Shown: in pieces, positions 13,518 through 21,625 of the stretch
Layout of the letters: each line of letters begins with the position of its first letter
How positions within the stretch are numbered: the stretch's first letter is position 1
Origin: CAYWVK01 sp964461865
GTDB taxonomy: Bacteria; Patescibacteriota; Microgenomatia; Levybacterales; UBA12049
DNA length: 22,340 nucleotides
NCBI GenBank assembly: GCA_964461865.1
Contig: CAYWVK010000007.1
Location: 1 to 22,340, forward strand
Direction: 5' to 3'
Notes under the pieces: generated by a model
Told to the model about the DNA's origin: nothing
Databases searched by the model: none
What the model saw: only the letters and a program-made list of their open reading frames with translations
Translations under genes and position numbers: made by a program

Positions 13518-14294
13518 ATGAATGAAAAAGGAGCCATTGGATCACTTTCAAGTTTTGTAATAGCAATGCTTTTTGTTGCAGGAGCAATTGGTTTTGTGCT
13601 GATTGGTGGTTTTGATGTTCAAAAAAATGAATATCAAAATCCTGAAAATGAGATCTATACACCTATTATAGAAATAGATAAAACAGACGGTAAGCAATCG
13701 CTACAACTTAAAAAAATTGAATTCAACAAAGAAATATTAGAATGTTTTAAAACAACTGCTATTAACTTTGTTTTAGACAGATCCGGTAGTATGGTAGGCA
13801 ATAAAATACAAATTCTTAAACAAGGAACTAAAACGTTTATTGCTACCATGAGCGATGAAAGCTTAGTTGGAATGCAAACTTTTGGCGGAGACGCACAACT
13901 TGAATTCGAAATAGATAAACTAGGAGAAAGAAGAAATAATATTAATGAAAAAATTGACTCACTAAAACCAAAGGGTGGAACTCCAATGAAAGCTGGTTTA
14001 GAAATTGCAAAAAATGAATTAGCAAAAACAATGCCAAATCACAAAGATTACTCATTTTCTTTAATTCTATTATCTGATGGTATGTGGAACACCGGAGGTG
14101 ATCCAACAGATATTATAAACGAAATAAAAGCAATGAATGTAAGAATTTTTACAATTGCCTATGGCAGTAGAGAAATTATAGATTTTATGAAAAAATCAGC
14201 ATCTTCCGAAAGCGATAGTTATTATGCTCCAGGAAACGAACAAATAACTGAAATTTTAAATCAAATTGCAAAAGAGATCTGTCCTGCAAAATAA
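13518..14294 (+). CDS. Membrane-anchored von Willebrand A-domain protein 2
   Basis: 258 residues. A short N-terminus (MNEKGAIG) is followed by a membrane helix (about 9-31), a spacer, a LQLKKIEF strand and a vWA domain (about 80-255) with complete MIDAS residues: DRSGS at 87-91, Thr155 in GGTPM and Asp187 in LLSDGMW. It is clearly paralogous to the preceding protein (shared AINFVLDRSGSM and ILSDG blocks, similar length) but has fewer Cys. It follows by 22 nt, a gap holding a small palindrome (TTAGA-ATA-TCTAA, 13503-13515). The two vWA proteins may form a heteromeric surface complex, or may bind the Cys-rich or dockerin proteins. That pairing is inference from neighbourhood. Confidence 0.85.
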   Translation: MNEKGAIGSLSSFVIAMLFVAGAIGFVLIGGFDVQKNEYQNPENEIYTPIIEIDKTDGKQSLQLKKIEFNKEILECFKTTAINFVLDRSGSMVGNKIQILKQGTKTFIATMSDESLVGMQTFGGDAQLEFEIDKLGERRNNINEKIDSLKPKGGTPMKAGLEIAKNELAKTMPNHKDYSFSLILLSDGMWNTGGDPTDIINEIKAMNVRIFTIAYGSREIIDFMKKSASSESDSYYAPGNEQITEILNQIAKEICPAK

Positions 14295-14309
14295 TGCATC
14301 CTATAATAT

Positions 14310-15110
14310 ATGAGTAATAAGGATAATCAAATTAAAATCGCTGTTTCTGTTACTGATTTTCCGATTTTTAGAACTCTTGATTATTCTTTTTCTCAAATTA
14401 AAAAAACAGGGGCTGATGGGATAGAATTGGTTCATGGTTTAAAATCAAGAAAACCATTTAAAAACGTAATAAAGCTTTCAAAAAAACATAATCTTCCCAT
14501 ACTCTCTATTCATCAACCTTTATGGACAGGGCTTGGAATCCCTGATTATAGCTTTATTAATTTAGCAATAAAACTTAATATTAAAAATATTGTTATTCAT
14601 CCCCTACCAATAATAAACTTTGAACATAAAAGAATGAAAAAGTATTTCATAAAACTAGCAAGTATTCAAAAAAGACATAGTCTAAAAATGCTTTTAGAAA
14701 ATCTTCCGGTAAATAAACAAGCCCCTCTTATTGATAAGTTTTTTCCTGGAGGAAAAGATTCACAAAATCCTCTAAACTTACTAGAAACCGCAAAAAGATA
14801 TAACTTTGGAGTTTGTTTAGACACTACTCATTTAGAAGATATAAATTTAGGAGAAAGATACTGGCTAAAAAAAATCTTACCTTTTACTAAAAATATTCAC
14901 TTGAGTAATTTTACAAAAGACAAGGCTCATCTTCCACTTCATTTAGGAGACATGAATTATCTAACTTTTTTAAATGCTTTAAAAAAAAATAACTACAACG
15001 GTCTTATTACTTTGGAAATGTATTATCCCAAAATGGTCGCTTTAAGAAATTATAACTATGAAGAAATTAAAAAATCTATTGAAATTATAAGAAAAGAACT
15101 TAAGCATTAA
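14310..15110 (+). CDS. Sugar-phosphate isomerase/AP-endonuclease-2-family TIM-barrel protein
   Basis: 266 residues, a full-length xylose-isomerase-like TIM barrel. Likely metal ligands are spaced as in the family: Glu39 (GIELVHG), His68 (SIHQP), His97 (VIHPLP), Glu130 (LLENLP), Asp171 and His174 (LDTTHLED), His197 (NIHLSN) and Glu236 (TLEMYYP). The family includes endonuclease IV and sugar isomerases/epimerases; the substrate cannot be told from sequence. At 266 residues and without obvious DNA-binding loops, an isomerase/epimerase is as likely as a DNA-repair enzyme. A TATAAT (14302-14307) sits only 2 nt before the ATG, too close for a normal promoter, so it may instead be read through from the vWA genes 15 nt upstream. 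Its end overlaps the ddl stop by 11 nt in convergent orientation. Confidence 0.8.
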   Translation: MSNKDNQIKIAVSVTDFPIFRTLDYSFSQIKKTGADGIELVHGLKSRKPFKNVIKLSKKHNLPILSIHQPLWTGLGIPDYSFINLAIKLNIKNIVIHPLPIINFEHKRMKKYFIKLASIQKRHSLKMLLENLPVNKQAPLIDKFFPGGKDSQNPLNLLETAKRYNFGVCLDTTHLEDINLGERYWLKKILPFTKNIHLSNFTKDKAHLPLHLGDMNYLTFLNALKKNNYNGLITLEMYYPKMVALRNYNYEEIKKSIEIIRKELKH

Positions 15111-15993
15111 AATCCTTTATTGCTAATTTTATTAAAAGATTAATAAATTCTTTAAAATCTAAACCGACTGCTTTTACCATTTTAGGAAGCAAGCTTTCTC
15201 TAGTAAGACCTGGTATTGTATTGACCTCTAATACAAAAAAATTATTATTATCTAAAATAAAATCGATTCTTGAATAAGAGCCTAAGTTGAAATTCTTATG
15301 AATACTTAAAGCGGTTTTTTGCAGCTTTTTTTTAATTAAAATATTTATATCTTTAGGGTTAATTATTTCTTTTGTTCTACTTGTATATTTATTTTTATAA
15401 GAAAACCACTCCCCTTTTGGAGGAATTATTTTAATTATGGGAAGCGCTTTATTATTCAAAATACCAACTGTTATTTCTTTTCCTTGGATATATTTTTCAA
15501 CAAAAAAACTATTGTTAAATTTAGAAGGGATATTTTTTAAATTTTTTTTAGATTTTAAAATAAAAACTTCTTTTGATGAACCACCGCTTGAGACTTTTAA
15601 AACACAAGGAAAATCAAAGTTTAATATATCTTTTTTGTTTTTAATAATTTTCCATCTAGGTGTTAAAATTTTTTTCTTATCGCAAAATTTTTTAAATGAT
15701 ATTTTAAACCATGCCCTTTTAAGACTCTGATAATTTGATGTACCAACAATTGGTTTTTTAAGTGTTCTTAAGTACTTATGAAGTTTTCCCCCCTCTCCTT
15801 CTTCACCGTGTAAAATGGGAAAAATTACATCAAAATCTTTAACAATTTTTTTAATTTTTAAATATCCATTTTTAAGATCGTAAAGCTTAACCTTATGTCC
15901 ATTTTCCATTAATGCTTCTTTAACATTTTTTGAGGACATTAAGGAAATTTTTCTTTCGGAAGATAAACCACCGGTGATAAGTAAAATTTTCAT
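15100..15993 (-). CDS. ddl: D-alanine--D-alanine ligase
   Basis: 297 residues, ATP-grasp fold. It joins two D-Ala to give the dipeptide for peptidoglycan precursors in the cytoplasm. Family motifs seen are GGLSSERKISL at residues 8-18, ILHGEEGEGG at about 60-69, VLKVSSGGSS (ATP-grasp loop), EKYIQGKEITVGIL, YSRIDFI, and EVNTIPGLTRESLLPKM (Mg/ATP and D-Ala binding). The protein is slightly short for the family (usually about 300-360) but no core motif is missing. It lies 6 nt after glyA with an AGGT sequence before its ATG and no promoter, so it is co-transcribed with glyA. It shows the cell makes a peptidoglycan wall, consistent with the SLH-domain protein. Confidence 0.93.
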   Translation of the reverse strand: MKILLITGGLSSERKISLMSSKNVKEALMENGHKVKLYDLKNGYLKIKKIVKDFDVIFPILHGEEGEGGKLHKYLRTLKKPIVGTSNYQSLKRAWFKISFKKFCDKKKILTPRWKIIKNKKDILNFDFPCVLKVSSGGSSKEVFILKSKKNLKNIPSKFNNSFFVEKYIQGKEITVGILNNKALPIIKIIPPKGEWFSYKNKYTSRTKEIINPKDINILIKKKLQKTALSIHKNFNLGSYSRIDFILDNNNFFVLEVNTIPGLTRESLLPKMVKAVGLDFKEFINLLIKLAIKDFNA

Positions 15994-15999
15994 AAAAAC

Positions 16000-17316
16000 C
16001 TATGGAAGGGGAAATTTTAAACACATTAGCTTTACTTCTTTTGCGATTTTTAATAATCTTTTATCTTTTTTAATTTCTTCTTTTACTTTTTTCCAAAGCA
16101 CTGCTCTTTCTTTTTTGTCGTTTGGTAATTTTGGTTTTGGACAAATATTGATTACCTCGTTTATAAATTTAGCTATTTTTACCATTTCTTTTTCTTTCAT
16201 TCCACGTGTTGTAATTGCCGGCGTCCCAAGTCTTATGCCTGATGGAAAAAACGGAGGCATTAAATCGTTTGGCACTGCATTTTTATTTAACACAATCCCG
16301 GCGGTTTCTAAAGCTAAGGCAGCAATTGTCCCATTTACCTCTTTTTTTGTTAAATCTATTAGCAATAAATGATTATCAGTTCCACCACTGATAAGGTCAA
16401 ATCCATGTTTTTTAAGCTCACCTGCTAATTTATCAGCATTTTTAACGATTTGCTTTACGTATTTTTTAAACTGAGGTGTTGATGCTTCTTTTAAAGCAAC
16501 TGCAATCGCTGCTGTTTGATTATCATGCGGACCCCCCTGAAGACCCGGGAAAACTGCTTTATCAATTTTTTTTGATAAATTTGGATCCTTTTTAAGGCCT
16601 TTTTGAGTAACCATAATTATTGCTCCTCTTGGTCCACGAAGAGTTTTATGAGTAGTTGAAGTAATAATATCAGCGTATAAAACAGGACTTTTATGAACTC
16701 CTCCTATTATAAGCCCTGTAATATGAGATATGTCTGCTAAAAGATAAGCACCTATCTTTTTTGCAATTTCTGAAAATTTTTTAAAGTCAATTTTTCTTGG
16801 ATATGCTGTTGTTCCACAAACTAGAATTTTGGGTTTTTCTTTTATAGCTAATTTTTCTATTTGGTCATAATCAAGTTTACCGTTTTTTCCAAGTGTGTAT
16901 GAAACAGACTTAAAATATCTCCCAGATAAAGATACTGTTGCTCCATGCGTTAAATGCCCTCCAAATGCCAATGATAATCCCATTATTTTATCAATAAGTG
17001 GGTTTAAAAGCGCAAAATACACAGCAGTATTAGCAGGAGAACCAGAGTATGGCTGTACATTAACATAAGGTACTTTAAACAGCTTTTTAGCTCTTTCTTC
17101 AGCTAATATCTCTATTTCATCAATTACATTATTTCCCTGATAATACCTTGCCTTAGGATATCCTTCAGAATATTTATTATTAAGAACTGTACCCAGGGCT
17201 TCTATGACTTCTTTTGAGGCATAATTTTCAGAAGCTATCATTTCTAGGACTTCTTTTTGCCTTTTTTCTTCTTTTTTTATTAATTTGTAAATTTGTGGAT
17301 CTTTTTGTTTTAGCAT
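16000..17316 (-). CDS. glyA: Serine hydroxymethyltransferase
   Basis: 438 residues. A PLP enzyme converting serine plus tetrahydrofolate to glycine plus 5,10-methylene-tetrahydrofolate. Clear motifs are EMIASENYAS at residues 25-34, NKYSEGYPKARYYQG at 47-61, LTHG at 122-125, and the PLP-lysine motif TSTTHKTLRGPRG with Lys224. GGxxGxPHDNQTAAIAVAL is represented by LQGGPHDNQTAAIAVAL. Length is normal. Its product feeds the thymidylate synthase encoded 1.6 kb away, and dihydrofolate reductase closes the cycle. It has its own leaderless promoter and is followed by ddl. Confidence 0.97.
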   Translation of the reverse strand: MLKQKDPQIYKLIKKEEKRQKEVLEMIASENYASKEVIEALGTVLNNKYSEGYPKARYYQGNNVIDEIEILAEERAKKLFKVPYVNVQPYSGSPANTAVYFALLNPLIDKIMGLSLAFGGHLTHGATVSLSGRYFKSVSYTLGKNGKLDYDQIEKLAIKEKPKILVCGTTAYPRKIDFKKFSEIAKKIGAYLLADISHITGLIIGGVHKSPVLYADIITSTTHKTLRGPRGAIIMVTQKGLKKDPNLSKKIDKAVFPGLQGGPHDNQTAAIAVALKEASTPQFKKYVKQIVKNADKLAGELKKHGFDLISGGTDNHLLLIDLTKKEVNGTIAALALETAGIVLNKNAVPNDLMPPFFPSGIRLGTPAITTRGMKEKEMVKIAKFINEVINICPKPKLPNDKKERAVLWKKVKEEIKKDKRLLKIAKEVKLMCLKFPLP

Positions 17317-17322
17317 TGGCTT

Positions 17323-17351
17323 ATTTTAATCATCAATAATTTTTTTTGCAA
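17323..17351 (-). promoter_or_regulatory. Leaderless promoter of glyA-ddl
   Basis: Minus-strand TTGCAA (17351-17346), 17-nt spacer, TAAAAT (17328-17323), 6 nt to ATG 17316. Confidence 0.6.
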
Positions 17352-17363
17352 TAGCTTAAAAAA

Positions 17364-18401
17364 TTATTCTTTTTCTTTTAAAATATAATAGGTTGCCTTA
17401 CTTCTCCCTTTTCTTTCAATTAAGCCAAGGTTAATTAATTTCTGAAAATCCTTAGCTCTGGTTGACCTTGCTCTTTTAGTAATTGCCTTATAATCTCTAT
17501 CTGTAATCAAACCCTCTTTTTGAATAAACTTTAATATTGCTTCATAATAAGGATTAAATTTAAACTCAGGGGTTATTTTTGTTTCTGTTAACTGCTTTTT
17601 AATTCTAAGTAATTCATCAATTATTCCTTCCGTAAAGTATTCAAGCCACAATGTAAAATCAATTTTGTCTACAAGCTCGTAGTAATTACCAATCTCTCCA
17701 ACATTTTGAAAATATTTTGTAACGTTTTTATTGTAATAATTTTCAAAACTAAAAAGATTAAAAGTATTTAGCCCCATTTGTGCTAAAAGCATTTTTGTTA
17801 TTAAACGAGTTACTCTACCATTACCATCCATAAAAGGATGGATAATAACCATTTGCTTATGAAATATTCCGGCTAAAATTAAAGGGTCTATTTTCTCTTT
17901 GTTTTTAGAAACAAATACTATTAAATCATTAAGCAAAAACTTAACATCTTTAACATCTGGAGGAAGATAAATAATTTGCCCGGTTCTTGGATCGTTAACT
18001 ACCACCGGTCTTTGCCTGAGTTTTCCCAATTCATATTTTGGTAATAATTCTTCAACAACTGTTTTTTGAATTATTAATATTAACCCTAGTGTTAATTTTG
18101 TTTTTTTTTGATTAATTTTTTTACTTAAATCAACTAGGGCTTTATTATAATTTAATACTTCTTTTTCGCTGTCTCTAACATACGCGGGTTTTGATTTAAG
18201 AATCTTTTTAACTTCAGTTAAAGGAAGCGGATTACCCTCAATACTGGTGGAAGCATATACAGAAACTGCTAATGCCGTCTTTTCGAACTCAACTAAAACA
18301 ACACTGGGAAGTCTTTTGTTATTTAGCTCATTTACGAGATTGTTTACCTTTTTAATGTTTTCCAGTAGTTGATTGGTAATCTTATATTTTGGTTTAAACA
18401 T
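17364..18401 (-). CDS. Class II Fic-domain protein with winged-helix C-terminus
   Basis: 345 residues. The Fic catalytic motif HPFMDGNGRVTR is at 188-199, with His188 as catalytic base. An N-terminal inhibitory helix motif of the S/T-x-x-x-E-G/N type is present as STSIEGN (51-57), marking an auto-inhibited class II Fic. The FIC_N-like segment (about 25-90) precedes the core (about 105-230). The C-terminus (about 285-345) is a winged helix-turn-helix (TDRDYKAITKRARSTRAKDFQKL, then LGLIERKG). Fic proteins usually transfer AMP to a protein hydroxyl and can also remove it; the target is unknown. The DNA-binding tail and the 12-bp direct repeat in its own promoter suggest autoregulation. No separate antitoxin gene is adjacent, as expected for class II. 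Confidence 0.9.
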   Translation of the reverse strand: MFKPKYKITNQLLENIKKVNNLVNELNNKRLPSVVLVEFEKTALAVSVYASTSIEGNPLPLTEVKKILKSKPAYVRDSEKEVLNYNKALVDLSKKINQKKTKLTLGLILIIQKTVVEELLPKYELGKLRQRPVVVNDPRTGQIIYLPPDVKDVKFLLNDLIVFVSKNKEKIDPLILAGIFHKQMVIIHPFMDGNGRVTRLITKMLLAQMGLNTFNLFSFENYYNKNVTKYFQNVGEIGNYYELVDKIDFTLWLEYFTEGIIDELLRIKKQLTETKITPEFKFNPYYEAILKFIQKEGLITDRDYKAITKRARSTRAKDFQKLINLGLIERKGRSKATYYILKEKE

Positions 18402-18438
18402 GTAGACACATTATAGACGAAACGTAGACACATTACAA
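18402..18438 (-). promoter_or_regulatory. Fic promoter with paired 12-bp operator-like repeats
   Basis: Minus-strand TTGTAA (18438-18433), 17-nt spacer, TATAAT (18415-18410), 8 nt to ATG 18401. The sequence TAATGTGTCTAC occurs twice (18435-18424 and 18413-18402), 22 bp apart, overlapping the -35 and the -10/start region. Two helical turns of spacing would place bound proteins on one face. Confidence 0.7.
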
Positions 18439-18459
18439 GCTATTTTTAACAAATAAAAT

Positions 18460-18939
18460 CTATTTCTCAAGCTCTAAAAATGTGTATTCAAAACTTCCCT
18501 CTTTTGCTTTTTTTTCAAAAACTACTCTCTTAAAAGCTGAAAATGGAGGAAAGAAAGTATCGGCATTATAATCTCCTTTTATTTTTGTTATATAAAGTTT
18601 ATCCGCAAGACCTATTGTCTGTTTAAAGATTTGCTCTCCGCCAATAATAAAGACCTCACTGTTTCCTGGAGATTTTTTAGCAATAGCAAGGGCATTTTCA
18701 AGTGAATCTGCTATTTCTATTCCATTTTTTTTATAATCTAGATTTCTACTAATTACGATATTTGTTCTATCAACAAGTGGTTTTCCGATTGATTCAAAAG
18801 TTTTTCTTCCCATTACAACAGGATGATTAATGGTGATTTTCTTAAATCTTTTGAAATCTTTTGAAATATACCATGGAATTTTATTATCTTTTCCGATTCC
18901 CCTTTTTTCATCAATGGCAACGATTATTGAAATTTTCAT
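18460..18939 (-). CDS. folA: Dihydrofolate reductase
   Basis: 159 residues, the usual bacterial length. It reduces dihydrofolate to tetrahydrofolate with NADPH, restoring the folate oxidised by thymidylate synthase. Motifs are IVAIDEKRGIGKDNKIPW, catalytic Asp28 in YISKDFKRFKK (the E. coli Asp27 position), VMGRKTFESIG (NADPH binding, about 42-52) and FIIGGEQIF (about 96-104). The start overlaps the thyA stop by 4 nt (ATGA), so the pair is one operon with coupled translation. The overlap is the normal thyA-folA arrangement. Confidence 0.96.
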   Translation of the reverse strand: MKISIIVAIDEKRGIGKDNKIPWYISKDFKRFKKITINHPVVMGRKTFESIGKPLVDRTNIVISRNLDYKKNGIEIADSLENALAIAKKSPGNSEVFIIGGEQIFKQTIGLADKLYITKIKGDYNADTFFPPFSAFKRVVFEKKAKEGSFEYTFLELEK

Positions 18940-19901
18940 TTCTTTTTTTCTTCAAAATACCCACCGGCAACAGTTAATTCCCCTTTTATTGTTGGGTAAG
19001 GATCATACCCCTCTAAAATAACCTTATCCGGTGTAAAATCCTCAATTGAATTTAATTTACCTTTTATTTTAATTTTTGGGAAAGGCCTTGGCTTTCTTTT
19101 TAATTGTTCTTTAAATTGCTTAACATGATTTTCATAAATATGCACATCTCCATACATGTGAATAAACTCACCCGGTTCAAGCTTTAATATCTTAGCAAGA
19201 ATAACAGTTAAAAGGGCATAGCTTGCAATATTAAAAGGAACGCCTAGGAACAAATCGCAACTTCGCTGGTAAAGAATTAAAGAAAGTTTTCCTCCTCTAT
19301 TGCTTATTTGATACATGTTATGACAAATAGGAAATCTTGAGGCATCTTTTTTCTCTGCCATTGTATATAAATACTCGGGGTTCCAAGAAGTAACAATTGC
19401 ATTGTGAGCATTTTTATCTTTTTTTAATTCCTCAATTGCCCATTTTAATTGATCAATTGTTCGCCCTTTTTTCTTAGTTGGCCATTTTCTCCACATTTCT
19501 CCATATATTTTTGGTAACTCTCCCCATTTTTTAGCAAATCCGCCAACCGAAGGGCTATTTTTAATCTTTTCTATAAATTCTTCTTTTGTTAATTTTGACT
19601 TTGGGTTTTTCTCCATATATATCTTATATGGATAATCATCCCAAATATGTACGTTTCTATCGACTAAATATTTAATATTTTTTTGTCCTGAAAAAAACCA
19701 ATATAACTCCTGTAGTACTCCATTCCAATAAACTTTTTTTGTAGTTAAAAGAGGAAAACCACTAGATAAATCGTATATACTTTGTCTACCAAAAAGACTA
19801 AAATCTGCTACTCCTGTTCCTCTATCCACTTGCTTAATGCCATTTTTTAATATTTCTTTTGCTAAATCAAGATATTGATATTCCAAATGTCTTTTTTTCA
19901 C
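18936..19901 (-). CDS. thyA: Thymidylate synthase (ThyA type)
   Basis: 321 residues, starting at GTG 19901. It converts dUMP to dTMP using 5,10-methylene-tetrahydrofolate. Motifs are DRTG-like DRGTGVADFSLFG near the N-terminus, catalytic Cys193 in FPICHNMYQ, QRSCDLFLGVPFNIASYALL (dUMP/folate binding; 212-231) and HMYGDVHIYENH (dUMP sugar binding). It is longer than the E. coli enzyme (264) because of an insert of about 40 residues around 95-140, a region where long ThyA forms such as that of Lactobacillus also vary. First gene of a thyA-folA operon. Confidence 0.96.
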   Translation of the reverse strand: MKKRHLEYQYLDLAKEILKNGIKQVDRGTGVADFSLFGRQSIYDLSSGFPLLTTKKVYWNGVLQELYWFFSGQKNIKYLVDRNVHIWDDYPYKIYMEKNPKSKLTKEEFIEKIKNSPSVGGFAKKWGELPKIYGEMWRKWPTKKKGRTIDQLKWAIEELKKDKNAHNAIVTSWNPEYLYTMAEKKDASRFPICHNMYQISNRGGKLSLILYQRSCDLFLGVPFNIASYALLTVILAKILKLEPGEFIHMYGDVHIYENHVKQFKEQLKRKPRPFPKIKIKGKLNSIEDFTPDKVILEGYDPYPTIKGELTVAGGYFEEKKK

Positions 19902-19907
19902 TATTCT

Positions 19908-19936
19908 TTTTTAAGTGATTAGTAACATTTTTACAA
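19908..19936 (-). promoter_or_regulatory. Leaderless promoter of thyA-folA
   Basis: Minus-strand TTGTAA (19936-19931), 17-nt spacer, TAAAAA (19913-19908), 6 nt to GTG 19901. Weaker hexamers, but correct spacing. Confidence 0.5.
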
Positions 19937-19962
19937 TACATCAAACTATAGCAATTATTTGA

Positions 19963-19968
19963 TATAAT
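19963..19968 (+). promoter_or_regulatory. -10 element of the 19975 gene
   Basis: A perfect TATAAT ends 6 nt before ATG 19975, implying a leaderless start. The -35 is not convincing (TCAAAC around 19941). Confidence 0.55.
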
Positions 19969-19974
19969 AATGCC

Positions 19975-20415
19975 ATGACGGAGATACAAGAAAATCAAAT
20001 GAGCTTTGAGATTGATGAAAAAGCGTCTGATTCTAAAAAGCCATTACTTAGTATTAAACCGCCTGAGCCGGAGGAAGGACGATCATTGGTTTTTTTTCGA
20101 ACAAGAGAACTAGGAACAAAGAAAAACCCCAATGAAGAAACAATAACAGTTTACATTGAAGATCCAAATAAATACCCTGGACAAGGAACTGCCAAGCTAC
20201 ATGCACCGACAACAGTATGTGTTAACGTTAATATGCAATTTGCTGAAGAGATAGCAAATGATCGATCTCGCCTATGGAATGATATTAAGGGTAGAAAAGG
20301 AACAATTATCTCTGTATCAGACGAGAGAGACACCCCTCTTCTGGGACGAACTTTTTGGATAGACAGAAGAGATGCGGGACGAGGAAAAAATACTAAAAAA
20401 ACGAAAACAAATTAA
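19975..20415 (+). CDS. Unrecognised cytoplasmic protein in the dTMP cluster
   Basis: 146 residues, with no signal peptide or membrane segment. An acidic, disordered-looking N-terminus (1-35) precedes a beta-rich core (about 37-130: SLVFFRTRELG, ETITVYIEDPNKYPGQGTAKLHAPTTVCVNV, GRKGTIISVSDERDTPLLGRTFWIDRR) and a basic tail (RGKNTKKTKTN). The core could be a small OB- or SH3-like barrel, but I do not recognise a family. It stands alone on the + strand between two minus-strand units and ends with a 4-nt convergent overlap with the dCTP-deaminase-like gene. The basic C-terminus is compatible with nucleic-acid binding; that is inference. Confidence 0.65.
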   Translation: MTEIQENQMSFEIDEKASDSKKPLLSIKPPEPEEGRSLVFFRTRELGTKKNPNEETITVYIEDPNKYPGQGTAKLHAPTTVCVNVNMQFAEEIANDRSRLWNDIKGRKGTIISVSDERDTPLLGRTFWIDRRDAGRGKNTKKTKTN

Positions 20416-20945
20416 ACCTGTTTTTCTCTTTTTAATGCTGAAACTCTTCCACCTTGCCACTGACCTCTGTATTTACTTCCCGCACCTTTTATCTCATGAA
20501 ACAAAATATGTACAAACCTTGCTCCCATTTCAATCTCAACGGTAATTGGGCCTTCGTTTTTAAGCCCAAAGGTTAATTCTCCGCTATACCCCGGTTGAAC
20601 AGGACCTGTTCTTAAAAAAAGACCGGATCTAAAAGTTGTTGTTCTTGGTAAAATTACTGCTGAAAGATTAAGCGGAAGATTAATTTTTTCAATTGTTTTA
20701 ACTAAGAAAAAATCTCCCGGTTTTATTTTTATACTCTTATCTTTTCCGTAAATCTTAACTGATGTTATATCAGCAGTTTGCCTATGAGTTTCTCCTAAAA
20801 AAGCCTTTCCCTTAATCTTAAATACCTCTCCTAGCCTTAAATCAAAACCAGCTCCTTCAGGGTTTTCCAATTCTCTTTTTGATAAATTCTCAACCAGTTT
20901 TTTTGTTTTAACCAAAGATAATAGTTTTTTTGGACTTAATATCAT
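20412..20945 (-). CDS. dCTP deaminase/dUTPase-family paralogue with altered active site
   Basis: 177 residues. The fold pattern matches dCTP deaminase: FDLRLGEVFKI (34-44), KPGDFFLVKT (75-84), then PRTTTFRSGL (100-109) in place of EGRSSLGRLG. QPGYSGELTFGLKN (117-130) replaces DPGWDGQAVLELGN, and a C-terminal GSKYRGQWQGG (156-166) resembles the family tail. The residue aligned with the catalytic Glu of dCTP deaminase (Glu134 in the paralogue at 21691-22263) is Gly127, and the preceding Asp is Gln117. Deaminase activity therefore looks lost. It might act as a dUTPase-like or regulatory protein. The start overlaps the tmk stop by 4 nt (ATGA), giving a coupled tmk operon. Confidence 0.8.
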   Translation of the reverse strand: MILSPKKLLSLVKTKKLVENLSKRELENPEGAGFDLRLGEVFKIKGKAFLGETHRQTADITSVKIYGKDKSIKIKPGDFFLVKTIEKINLPLNLSAVILPRTTTFRSGLFLRTGPVQPGYSGELTFGLKNEGPITVEIEMGARFVHILFHEIKGAGSKYRGQWQGGRVSALKREKQV

Positions 20946-21619
20946 AAAATTTTCTTAACCTCTTTTAATATTTTCTCTTCTATTTCTTTTACTTTTTGTT
21001 CACCGTTAATAACAGTAATTTCTTTTTTAAACATAGTTGAAACAAAATCATATCCTTTTTGAATTTTTTGTAGTTTTTGGGTATTTTCGTAAATTTCTTT
21101 TGTCTTACTCATCACATTAAGTCTTTTTAAAGCAGTTTTTGTTGATATATTAAGATGAAATGAAATATTAGGAATTAAAAATTGATAATACATAGAAAGA
21201 ATTGACTGGCTGATAAGCAAAAAATTGGTTGTATTTTTGTAATCCGTAGCATCCCTATCAGATATTCCGTATGCAATTGAAGACCAAAAATATCGATCGG
21301 TTATAACTATATCTCCTTTTTTAAGGTGTTCGATTATTTCAATTTGCTGAACTTGTCTGTCTGCAGAATACAGATACTGAAAAGAAACCAAAGGAACTTT
21401 TATTTTCCCTCTTAAAACCTGATGAATTAATCTTCCAATCGGACCTTTTCTGGTTGGATTTTTAGTTAAAAAAACCCTCTTTCCCATTTTCTCAAGTTCT
21501 TTTTTTAAAAGCTTTACTTGCGTTGTTTTACCACTTGCATCTATTCCTTCAAAAGCTATAAGTTTACCAGGATACGTATTTCTCTTAAAATCTAAATCTA
21601 AACAAATTTTATATTTCAT
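20942..21619 (-). CDS. tmk: Thymidylate kinase
   Basis: 225 residues. It phosphorylates dTMP to dTDP with ATP. The P-loop is FEGIDASGKTTQ (23-34). TDRYFWSSIAYG carries the DR(Y/F) nucleotide-binding motif. The usual EPGGT stretch is replaced by NPTRKG (54-59), a divergence also seen in archaeal-type enzymes. An N-terminal extension of about 18 residues precedes the usual start, but no Met or Val start lies closer to the P-loop. The gene follows dcd after 71 nt and overlaps the deaminase-like gene. It completes the dTMP branch begun by thyA. Confidence 0.9.
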   Translation of the reverse strand: MKYKICLDLDFKRNTYPGKLIAFEGIDASGKTTQVKLLKKELEKMGKRVFLTKNPTRKGPIGRLIHQVLRGKIKVPLVSFQYLYSADRQVQQIEIIEHLKKGDIVITDRYFWSSIAYGISDRDATDYKNTTNFLLISQSILSMYYQFLIPNISFHLNISTKTALKRLNVMSKTKEIYENTQKLQKIQKGYDFVSTMFKKEITVINGEQKVKEIEEKILKEVKKIL

Positions 21620-21625
21620 AAATAT

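Noticed and set aside
12635..14294. vWA genes as part of a MoxR/BatA or Mg-chelatase system
   Set aside because: No AAA+ partner or other members nearby; single N-terminal helix and extracellular topology.
14302..14307. TATAAT as the promoter of the TIM-barrel gene
   Set aside because: Only 2 nt from the ATG and no -35 at 16-18 nt; a start at this promoter would fall inside the coding region.
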